Positions 1-5,972 of a stretch of 12,464 nucleotides of DNA are shown here, piece by piece (within the stretch, counting starts at the first letter, position 1; every line of letters begins with the position of its first letter). Below the pieces are notes generated by a model. It had not been told where the DNA came from and ran no database searches. It worked only from the letters and a program-made list of their open reading frames with translations. Both the position numbers and the translations under genes were made by a program. The DNA comes from Marinobacterium sp. xm-d-530 (lineage in GTDB: Bacteria; Pseudomonadota; Gammaproteobacteria; Pseudomonadales; Balneatricaceae): the NCBI GenBank assembly GCA_949499045.1, contig CATEEE010000180.1, positions 1 through 12,464 of the forward strand, given 5' to 3'.

Positions 1-408
1 AACGATATCTGCACACTCAACCCGTTGGCTGTCAAAATTGGGGAGCAGTATTTTGTTCGCTCCATCCAGTCCATTGAGCCTGATTCTAGCCTAACCTTCT
101 TTTGCGCAATGGAGAACGGAATCGCGTTAACACTGATGCAGCCCAAAAATTTAAAAGAGGATCTCATCGACTTATTCAACGGAATTGAGAGTCGCATTGG
201 TAAGCCACAAATAGTGATTGGCTGTGACTGTTTCTTACGGCGCAGAGAAGCAGAACTTAAGAGCGAAGATCAACAAGTTTCCGAACTACTCAAAGCCTTT
301 AATGTGATTGGCTTGAATACTTATGGCGAACAATTCTCGGGCATGCATATTAATCAGACCTTTACAGCGGTCGCCATTGGACAGAGACGGTTACATGAGT
401 CAGTCTGA
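1..408 (+). CDS. FIST C-terminal domain signal-transduction protein (5' end missing)
   Basis: The frame is open from base 1, so the gene begins outside the window; 135 C-terminal residues are visible. They contain a CFLRRREAE stretch, then NTYGEQ and a GMHINQTFTAVAIG ending, which I recognise as the C-terminal part of FIST domain proteins. These are predicted cytosolic small-ligand sensors, often encoded beside histidine kinases or chemoreceptors. No membrane segment is visible in this part. The stop overlaps the start of the hybrid kinase by 14 bases, so the two are probably translationally coupled and this protein may supply the sensory input for a kinase that has no obvious sensor domain. 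The ligand is unknown. The TTG at 25 is only the first possible start inside the window and should not be taken as the real one. Confidence 0.75.
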   Translation, partial: NDICTLNPLAVKIGEQYFVRSIQSIEPDSSLTFFCAMENGIALTLMQPKNLKEDLIDLFNGIESRIGKPQIVIGCDCFLRRREAELKSEDQQVSELLKAFNVIGLNTYGEQFSGMHINQTFTAVAIGQRRLHESV

Positions 409-1729
409 ACTGGAAGCAGCTCAAAAAGAGAACGCCAAGCTTCGCAAGATCAACCAAGCATTGATAGAACGACTGGAGTCAGGCGCGGTTCAACTGGCCA
501 ACCCCTACTCCGCCTTTGAACACTCTGTCACTCTGGCTGAGCAGGTACGTGAGAGAACCGATGCACTCAATCAGGCATTGGAAAAGCTAAATGTAAGCCA
601 TAGAGAGTTAAGTGAAGCCAATCAAGTAGCAGAACAAGCAAACCTCTCTAAAACCAAATTTTTAGCGGCGGTTAGTCACGACCTATTACAACCCCTGAAT
701 GCCGCGAGACTGTTTGCCACAACTCTCACTGAGCAACCCTTGGATGATCGTCCAAAGTCATTGGTCGATTCTCTGAGTCGTTCGCTCAACGATGTAGAGA
801 ACCTTTTGAGGACGCTGGTCGATATATCAAAGCTTGATGCAGGGGTTGTCCATGCGGATAAAACTGATATTCGAGTAGCGCCAATATTGGAGCAACTTTC
901 AACGGAATTTAGGACTGCGGCTAAGTATGCAGGACTGAGGTTTAAACATCGCACCTGCAACGCATGGGTACACAGTGACTCGCTACTACTGATTCGCCTT
1001 CTGCGTAATCTATTAACCAACGCAATCCGCTATACCAAATCAGGGGGTGTATTACTCTCAGCAAGACGGCGTGGCACAAAGCTGCTTATACAAGTCTGGG
1101 ACACTGGGGAAGGCATAAGCCAAGAGGATCAGAGCACCATCTTTGAAGAGTTCAAGCGACTACCCAATGCCGACAAAGCACACGACAAAGGTCTGGGCCT
1201 TGGCCTGTCGATCGTCGATAAGATAGCAAAAGTGCTAGGCCATACTTTGACTGTGACATCAACATTGGGCAAGGGGTCAGTTTTCAGTCTAGAGATACCA
1301 ATTTTAAATAGAGGGCAGGAGCCAGCGGCCAATCAAAGCCACCTCCAACCGTCACTTCCCTCATCCCTTCAGGGCAAACAGATCCTAGTAATCGATAATG
1401 ATGCCACTATTTGTGAAGCTATGAGTCAGCTTCTAATTCACTGGGGGGCCGAGGTAATGACCTCATTGAACGGTGAGGAGTTAGAGAAAGAGCTCGATTT
1501 CGGAAGCGTTGATCTATTAATCGTGGATTACCATTTGGATCAGGGTAACGGTATTGATCTCGCCAAGCGTTTACTTGGAGAGACGTCTATCGATATCCCG
1601 GTATTAGTCGTCACTGCTAACCATAGCCAGACACTCAATGAGACCATTCGCCGCGAGGGCTTTAGCTTGCTGCACAAGCCCCTAAAACCTCTTCTTTTTA
1701 GACAGCGTTTACGACAACTGCTGGGTTAA
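395..1729 (+). CDS. soluble hybrid sensor histidine kinase with C-terminal receiver
   Basis: The 444-residue protein begins with a probable coiled coil (about residues 1-85). It continues with a HisKA domain whose phospho-acceptor is His95 in SHDLLQPLN. The HATPase domain follows: N box RNLLTNA (205-210), G1 DTGEG (236-240), G2 GLGLGLS (266-272). A receiver domain (about 328-444) has acidic Asp334/Asp336, phospho-acceptor Asp378, Thr407 and Lys428. There is no transmembrane segment or PAS domain, so it should be cytosolic and take its signal from a partner, plausibly the overlapping FIST protein. The architecture resembles the C-terminal half of NahK/ErcS'-type kinases. I chose the ATG at 395 because the in-frame ATG at 323 adds 24 residues that merely read the FIST gene in another frame. 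The convergent response regulator is a possible partner, but this is inference. Confidence 0.88.
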   Translation: MSQSELEAAQKENAKLRKINQALIERLESGAVQLANPYSAFEHSVTLAEQVRERTDALNQALEKLNVSHRELSEANQVAEQANLSKTKFLAAVSHDLLQPLNAARLFATTLTEQPLDDRPKSLVDSLSRSLNDVENLLRTLVDISKLDAGVVHADKTDIRVAPILEQLSTEFRTAAKYAGLRFKHRTCNAWVHSDSLLLIRLLRNLLTNAIRYTKSGGVLLSARRRGTKLLIQVWDTGEGISQEDQSTIFEEFKRLPNADKAHDKGLGLGLSIVDKIAKVLGHTLTVTSTLGKGSVFSLEIPILNRGQEPAANQSHLQPSLPSSLQGKQILVIDNDATICEAMSQLLIHWGAEVMTSLNGEELEKELDFGSVDLLIVDYHLDQGNGIDLAKRLLGETSIDIPVLVVTANHSQTLNETIRREGFSLLHKPLKPLLFRQRLRQLLG

Positions 1730-2373
1730 AGATAGATCGAAAAGTCGATGGACGATGCCTGATTAGCCGCCTGAACACGGTTTTCCACACCCAATCGGCG
1801 GAGTATTTCAGAGACATGTGTCTTGATCGTACTCTCTGATAAGTTAAGCGCTTCCCCAATTTGCTTGTTTGAGCGCCCTTGAGCAAGCTGCTCTAGAACC
1901 AAAAGCTGCTTTCGAGTCAGGGCTTTAAGCATGTCATGCAGTTGGTGGCCATCGCTCTGCTGGAGTGATGTTTGCCGCAATAGTTCTGCAGGCATGTAGA
2001 GATCACCTGCCAACATCTGCTCTATCGCTTGCCCTAATGCTTGCTTTGGTAAGGACTTAGGGACGTAGCCAACCGCTCCTAGTGCTAACGCCTGGAGTAC
2101 TAACTGTTTGTTCTCTTCTGCAGAGACAATGGCAACCGCAACATCTGGATAGTGTGATCGAATATGTTGCAATCCAGACAAGCCATGCACCCCAGGCATA
2201 TTGAGATCCAGCAAAATAAGATCAGGTGAGTGTTCTTGAATCAGCTGATCAACCTCAGAGAATTGACCACACTCTGAGACTTTTTCTTGAGGGTAGAGAT
2301 CGATTAATACGTTAACGACCGCCTCTCTGTAGAGTGGATGGTCATCAACGACAAGGAACTGATAGGAATGCAT
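1726..2373 (-). CDS. NarL/LuxR-family response regulator (AgmR/ErbR-like)
   Basis: The 215-residue protein has an N-terminal receiver domain with Asp10/Asp11, phospho-acceptor Asp56 in LLDLNMPG, Ser84 and Lys106. A C-terminal LuxR-type helix-turn-helix follows (about 152-205, LTRKQLLVLEQLAQGRSNKQ onward, recognition helix around STIKTHVSEIL). From memory, the LTRKQLLVLE segment and the IDFSIYL tail resemble AgmR/ErbR regulators of alcohol oxidation in Pseudomonas; an alignment is needed to confirm this. It lies 4 bases downstream of the GNAT gene, with only a weak GAGAAG-type ribosome site, so it is probably co-transcribed and coupled to it. Its stop codon overlaps the stop of the convergent kinase. 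The adjacent aldehyde dehydrogenase promoter is a natural candidate target. Confidence 0.88.
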   Translation of the reverse strand: MHSYQFLVVDDHPLYREAVVNVLIDLYPQEKVSECGQFSEVDQLIQEHSPDLILLDLNMPGVHGLSGLQHIRSHYPDVAVAIVSAEENKQLVLQALALGAVGYVPKSLPKQALGQAIEQMLAGDLYMPAELLRQTSLQQSDGHQLHDMLKALTRKQLLVLEQLAQGRSNKQIGEALNLSESTIKTHVSEILRRLGVENRVQAANQASSIDFSIYL

Positions 2374-2377
2374 CGAA

Positions 2378-2830
2378 TTAAGCTTCTCGAATCATTCCAA
2401 TATGAGAAATACCGCACTCGTCATAGATTTCCCCATAGGATTGAAAACCAAAACGCTGATAAAACGCCTCAACGGGCGTTTGCGCCGATAAACGAATAGC
2501 CTTTCCAGGCGCACGCTCTTGCAGGATTTTAATGGCTTCTTCTGTAAGGGTGTTTGCAAACCCTTTTCCTCTTTCGCTCTTTGGCACTAGAACTCGACCA
2601 ATTGAGCACTCTGCGTAGACCTGATGCGGCAGAAACAGTCTAGCGTAAGCAATAAGCTCACCCTGATCATTCTCCAACCAGAGATGGAGGGCAATCTGAT
2701 CTTTATCGTCAAGATCTTCGCAACGGCAACTCTGCTCCAGAAAAAAGACATTCGAACGGTGCTGCATAATCTTGTAGAGCTGACTGGTCGACAACTCGTC
2801 AAAAGATTTAATAAAACGTTTTGGGGTCAC
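2378..2830 (-). CDS. elaA: ElaA-family GNAT N-acetyltransferase
   Basis: The 150-residue protein is a single GNAT domain. The early QLYKIMQHRSNVFFLEQ and the CEDLDDKD segment are typical of ElaA. The acetyl-CoA binding loop is seen in IGRVLVPKSERGKGFAN (about 77-93), and the end has FYQRFGF (125-131) and ISHIGM (141-146), matching E. coli ElaA closely in order and length. The substrate of this family is not settled. The start is GTG: a strong AAGGAG lies 6 bases upstream and the N-terminus then aligns with ElaA. It is the first gene of a two-gene unit with the response regulator and is transcribed divergently from the aldehyde dehydrogenase. Whether it has a role in the alcohol response or is only a passenger cannot be told from sequence. 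Confidence 0.87.
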   Translation of the reverse strand: MTPKRFIKSFDELSTSQLYKIMQHRSNVFFLEQSCRCEDLDDKDQIALHLWLENDQGELIAYARLFLPHQVYAECSIGRVLVPKSERGKGFANTLTEEAIKILQERAPGKAIRLSAQTPVEAFYQRFGFQSYGEIYDECGISHIGMIREA

Positions 2831-2836
2831 TTCATA

Positions 2837-2842
2837 CTCCTT
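2837..2842 (-). promoter_or_regulatory. Shine-Dalgarno AAGGAG that fixes the elaA GTG start
   Basis: On the minus strand AAGGAG is followed after 6 bases by the GTG at 2830. An ATG at 2833-2835 also lies downstream, but it is only 1 base from the ribosome site, out of frame, and reads just two codons (ATG AAG TGA). The GTG is therefore the likely start. Confidence 0.7.
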
Positions 2843-2854
2843 AACAAGGCATCA

Positions 2855-2863
2855 ATTCTAGCA
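2855..2863 (-). promoter_or_regulatory. candidate extended -10 promoter for elaA-response regulator unit
   Basis: The minus strand reads TGCTAGAAT, an extended -10 element (TG-n-TAGAAT, five of six matches to TATAAT). No good -35 hexamer sits 16-18 bases upstream; the best is TGTGGC. It would start a transcript with a short leader before the AAGGAG site. This is a pattern match only. Confidence 0.3.
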
Positions 2864-2899
2864 CTACTTTTCCACATGCCACATTGCTCTTACAAAAAC

Positions 2900-2913
2900 G
2901 GTACTTTAGTACC
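2900..2913. repeat. 14-bp inverted repeat, candidate operator (GGTACT-TT-AGTACC)
   Basis: Two perfect 6-base arms surround a TT centre in the divergent region between elaA and the aldehyde dehydrogenase. A short dyad like this suits a dimeric regulator such as a NarL/LuxR-type response regulator. Its centre is about 27 bp from the centre of the 16-bp palindrome. It lacks a stable loop and a U-run, so it is not a terminator. The binding protein is unknown. Confidence 0.5.
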
Positions 2914-2925
2914 AATTAAAAAGAG

Positions 2926-2941
2926 CCTATCGGCCGATAGG
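2926..2941. repeat. 16-bp perfect palindrome, candidate operator (CCTATCGG-CCGATAGG)
   Basis: This is an uninterrupted perfect palindrome of two 8-base arms, 79 bases before the aldehyde dehydrogenase start codon. If the weak -10 at 2966-2971 is real, the palindrome is centred near -44, the usual place for an activator that contacts RNA polymerase beside the -35 region. There is no loop and no U-run, which argues against a terminator. The cognate protein is not known; the nearby response regulator is one candidate. Confidence 0.55.
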
Positions 2942-2965
2942 GATATGAACAGAGCTTCTTCATAG

Positions 2966-2971
2966 TGTAAT
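2966..2971 (+). promoter_or_regulatory. candidate -10 element of aldehyde dehydrogenase promoter
   Basis: TGTAAT matches TATAAT at five of six bases and would give a leader of about 43 bases. The region 16-18 bases upstream has no recognisable -35 hexamer, as expected for an activator-dependent promoter. The 16-bp palindrome ends just upstream. This is inferred from pattern and position alone. Confidence 0.3.
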
Positions 2972-3020
2972 CAGGCTAATCAATAGCCCCTCGACTAAAA
3001 AAACAAATGAGGATTCTTCG

Positions 3021-4541
3021 ATGATCTATGCAAATCCAGGCAGCGCTGGCGCTGTTGTCTCTTTCAAAGCAAAATACGGTAACTACATTGGCGGCCAATG
3101 GGTAGACCCTGTGAAAGGCCAATATTTCACAAACCACACTCCCGTTAACGGTGAAGCGATTTGTGAAATCCCACGTTCGACTGAAGAGGATATCAATCTT
3201 GCGATTGATGCTGCTGAAGCCGCTAAAGACGCCTGGGGTACTGCATCGGTTACTGAACGCTCAAATCTGTTGTTAAAAATTGCAGACGTCATCGATGCTA
3301 ACAGTGAAATGCTTGCGGTTGCTGAAACCTGGGACAACGGTAAAGCCGTTCGTGAAACTCTAGCAGCCGATATCCCACTCTCTTCAGACCATTTCCGCTA
3401 CTTTGCAGGCTGTATCCGCGCTCAAGAAGGCAGCATTGGTGAGATTGATAACAAAACAGTTGCCTACCACTTCCACGAACCACTCGGTGTCGTTGGACAA
3501 ATCATTCCTTGGAACTTCCCACTGCTTATGGCCGCTTGGAAACTAGCTCCTGCTCTGGCTGCTGGTAACTGTGTGGTTCTTAAACCTGCCGAGCAGACAC
3601 CTGCCTCTATCTTAGTTCTTATGGAGCTGATTGGTGACCTTCTACCAGCGGGCGTTCTTAATATTGTTAACGGCTTCGGTGAGGAGGCTGGTCAAGCACT
3701 GGCGAGCAGCAAACGCATTGCTAAGATCGCCTTTACGGGCTCTACACCTGTTGGCTCACACATCATGAAATGTGCAGCCGAAAATATCATTCCTTCAACG
3801 ACTGAGCTAGGCGGTAAATCACCTAACATCATCTTCTCTGATGTTATGAATGCTGAACCTGAGTTTATCAGCAAAACGGTTGAGGGTGCCGTACTGGCAT
3901 TCTTCAACCAAGGTGAAGTGTGTACTTGTCCATCACGCCTCCTTGTACAAGAGGATATCGCTGACGAGTTCCTGGCAATGGTTGTGGAACGTGCTAAACA
4001 GATTAAACGTGGCAACCCTCTTGATACAGACACTATGGTTGGCGCTCAGGCATCACAAGAGCAGTTCGATCGCATTCTTAACTACCTACAGATCGGTCGT
4101 GATGAGGGTGCTGAAGTATTGATGGGCGGTGATGTTCATGCTGTGGATGGAGATCTATCCAAAGGCTACTACATTCAACCAACCCTTCTTAAAGGCAGCA
4201 ATGACATGCGCGTCTTCCAAGAGGAGATCTTTGGACCGGTTGTCTCTGTGTGTACCTTTAAAGATGAGGCAGAAGCACTGGCCATCGCTAACGATACTGC
4301 ATTTGGTCTCGGTGCCGGTGTTTGGACTCGAGATACAAATGTTCAATACCGTATGGGACGCGGCATCCAAGCCGGCCGTGTATGGATGAACTGTTACCAC
4401 CTCTATCCTGCTCACGCAGCATTTGGTGGCTACAAGAAATCAGGTGTTGGCCGTGAAACGCACAAGATGATGCTGGATCACTACCAACAGACCAAGAACA
4501 TGCTTATCAGTTATGACATTAACCCACTGGGTTTCTTCTAA
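3021..4541 (+). CDS. exaC: NAD-dependent acetaldehyde dehydrogenase, ExaC/AldB/AcoD type
   Basis: The 506-residue enzyme oxidises acetaldehyde (and related aldehydes) to the acid with NAD+ in the cytosol, the second step of ethanol oxidation. Visible aldehyde dehydrogenase residues are Asn165 in PWNFP, Lys188 in VLKPAE, the general base Glu262 in TELGGKSP, catalytic Cys301 in FNQGEVCTCPSR, and Glu402 in EEIFGPV. The Cys-Thr-Cys active-site segment, the start MIYANPGSAGAVVSFK and the ending DINPLGFF are characteristic of the ExaC/AldB/AcoD subgroup, and the length is normal for it. A TGAGGA ribosome site lies 7 bases before the ATG. The gene is monocistronic, with inverted repeats upstream and a strong terminator downstream. 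Its neighbours (kinase, AgmR/ErbR-like regulator) suggest alcohol-responsive control, which is inference. The symbol rests on subgroup similarity; aldB or acoD would be equivalent names. Confidence 0.92.
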   Translation: MIYANPGSAGAVVSFKAKYGNYIGGQWVDPVKGQYFTNHTPVNGEAICEIPRSTEEDINLAIDAAEAAKDAWGTASVTERSNLLLKIADVIDANSEMLAVAETWDNGKAVRETLAADIPLSSDHFRYFAGCIRAQEGSIGEIDNKTVAYHFHEPLGVVGQIIPWNFPLLMAAWKLAPALAAGNCVVLKPAEQTPASILVLMELIGDLLPAGVLNIVNGFGEEAGQALASSKRIAKIAFTGSTPVGSHIMKCAAENIIPSTTELGGKSPNIIFSDVMNAEPEFISKTVEGAVLAFFNQGEVCTCPSRLLVQEDIADEFLAMVVERAKQIKRGNPLDTDTMVGAQASQEQFDRILNYLQIGRDEGAEVLMGGDVHAVDGDLSKGYYIQPTLLKGSNDMRVFQEEIFGPVVSVCTFKDEAEALAIANDTAFGLGAGVWTRDTNVQYRMGRGIQAGRVWMNCYHLYPAHAAFGGYKKSGVGRETHKMMLDHYQQTKNMLISYDINPLGFF

Positions 4542-4557
4542 CGCTTCCAAAGTGATT

Positions 4558-4581
4558 GCCCCCGTCAGGGGGCTTTTTTTT
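4558..4581 (+). terminator. Rho-independent terminator of aldehyde dehydrogenase
   Basis: A 6-bp GC-only stem (GCCCCC / GGGGGC) with a GTCA loop is followed by eight T residues, 16 bases after the dehydrogenase stop codon. It is a textbook intrinsic terminator. Confidence 0.93.
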
Positions 4582-4607
4582 GTTTGCCAGCCCCGCTAGA
4601 CAAACAC

Positions 4608-4635
4608 AAAAAAGCCGGCTAAATACGCCGGCTTT
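4608..4635 (-). terminator. Rho-independent terminator of the hisZ-purA unit
   Basis: A 9-bp stem (AAAGCCGGC / GCCGGCTTT) has a 7-base loop. On the minus strand it is followed by a run of six T counting the T pairs in the stem, about 20 bases after the purA stop. On the plus strand it is followed by TTTCTGTTTT, so it may also back up termination from the dehydrogenase side. Confidence 0.88.
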
Positions 4636-4653
4636 CTGTTTTACAGCAGCGAA

Positions 4654-5949
4654 TTACGCGTCGTAGGGATCACGTAAAACGATGGTTTCAACACGATCAG
4701 GGCCCGTCGATACGATATCGATGGGTGTTTCCATTAGCTCTTCAAGCTTAGCGATGTAAGCGCGAGCATTCTCTGGCAACTGCTCAAGAGTCTGAGCACC
4801 GATCGTCGACTCGCTCCAACCGGGCACAGACAGGTACTGTGGAGTCACCTTTTCGTAGTCTTCACTGCCATTTAAAGAGTAAACATCGTTACCTTCAGCG
4901 TCTTTGTAGCCTGTACAGATCTTGATCTCTTCTAGGCCATCTAAGACGTCGAGTTTAGTCAGACAGATACCGGATACTGAGTTCACTTGAATCGCATGCT
5001 TGAGAGCCACTGCGTCAAACCAACCACAACGACGTGCGCGACCTGTAGTTGAACCAAATTCATGGCCACGCTCAGCCAAACGTTGGCCGATTTCACAATC
5101 CAATTCAGTTGGGAAAGGACCCCCACCAACACGTGTAGTGTAAGCTTTGGTAATACCTAGGATGTAATCTAGGTAGAGTGGCCCAAAACCAGAACCAGTT
5201 GAAGTACCCCCTGCAGTCGTATTCGAAGAGGTTACGTATGGGTACGTACCGTGGTCGATATCAAGCAAAGAGCCCTGCGCGCCTTCAAACATGATGTTTT
5301 GACCCGCTTTACGCATTTCATGCAGTTTGGCGGTCACATCCACAACAAGCGGAAGAAGCTCTTCTGCCATTTCGAAACATTCTTGAAGTACCGCTTCGTA
5401 GCTAACGGGTTCTACTTTGTAGTAGTTCTCTAACATGAAGTTATGGTACGCCATCACCTCTTCAAGCTTCTTAGCGAACATCTCGCGATCCTGAAGATCT
5501 CCAAGACGCAGACCACGACGAGATACTTTATCTTCGTATGCAGGACCGATACCACGACCTGTTGTACCGATTTTGGCATTACCGCGAGCGATCTCACGCG
5601 CCTGATCCAATGCAATGTGGTAAGGAAGAATCAATGGGCAAGCAGGGCTAAGACGTAGACGTTCACGAACAGGAACACCGGTCTCTTCTAGCTGCTTCAT
5701 CTCTTTTAACAGAGCGTGCGGAGACAGCACAACACCGTTACCGATCAAACACTGAACGTTTTCACGAAGAATGCCTGAAGGAATTAGGTGAAGGACGGTT
5801 TTTTCGCCATCGATTACCAGTGTGTGGCCCGCATTATGTCCGCCTTGAAAGCGAACAACCGCTGATGCTTTATCTGTTAGAAGGTCAACGATTTTACCCT
5901 TGCCCTCGTCACCCCATTGGGTACCGAGAACTACGACGTTTTTGCCCAT
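4654..5949 (-). CDS. purA: adenylosuccinate synthetase
   Basis: PurA joins IMP and aspartate using GTP to give adenylosuccinate, the first committed step of AMP synthesis, in the cytosol. The 431-residue protein begins MGKNVVVLGTQWGDEGKGK with the phosphate loop at 13-19 (catalytic Asp14) and has His42 in GGHNAGHT. It also shows TTGRGIGPAYEDK, DIDHGTYPYVTSSNT, the GSTTGRARR loop, the TKLDVLDG guanine-binding segment and STGPDR near the end. Length and all motifs match the E. coli enzyme (432 residues). I chose the ATG at 5949; the frame is open 15 residues further, but those residues are not part of the family and the conserved N-terminus starts exactly here. It follows hisZ after 23 bases and is closed by a terminator. 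The hflC-yjeT-purA order is known from enterobacteria. Confidence 0.98.
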   Translation of the reverse strand: MGKNVVVLGTQWGDEGKGKIVDLLTDKASAVVRFQGGHNAGHTLVIDGEKTVLHLIPSGILRENVQCLIGNGVVLSPHALLKEMKQLEETGVPVRERLRLSPACPLILPYHIALDQAREIARGNAKIGTTGRGIGPAYEDKVSRRGLRLGDLQDREMFAKKLEEVMAYHNFMLENYYKVEPVSYEAVLQECFEMAEELLPLVVDVTAKLHEMRKAGQNIMFEGAQGSLLDIDHGTYPYVTSSNTTAGGTSTGSGFGPLYLDYILGITKAYTTRVGGGPFPTELDCEIGQRLAERGHEFGSTTGRARRCGWFDAVALKHAIQVNSVSGICLTKLDVLDGLEEIKICTGYKDAEGNDVYSLNGSEDYEKVTPQYLSVPGWSESTIGAQTLEQLPENARAYIAKLEELMETPIDIVSTGPDRVETIVLRDPYDA

Positions 5950-5972
5950 TAGTATCTCAACTATTCGTTTAC

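Noticed and set aside
323..394. 24-residue N-terminal extension of the histidine kinase
   Set aside because: It is the FIST coding sequence read in another frame; the ATG at 395 gives a coherent coiled-coil N-terminus and a short overlap.
2849..2864. possible sigma-54 -24/-12 site (GGCATCAATTCTAGC)
   Set aside because: The spacing between GG and GC is 11 bases instead of 10, and the -12 part does not fit TTGCA.
2926..2941. 16-bp palindrome as a terminator
   Set aside because: The arms meet without a loop and no T-run follows on either strand.
2624..2965. plus-strand 113-codon frame antisense to elaA
   Set aside because: It lies opposite a well-recognised GNAT gene and runs through the divergent regulatory region with no recognisable protein features.
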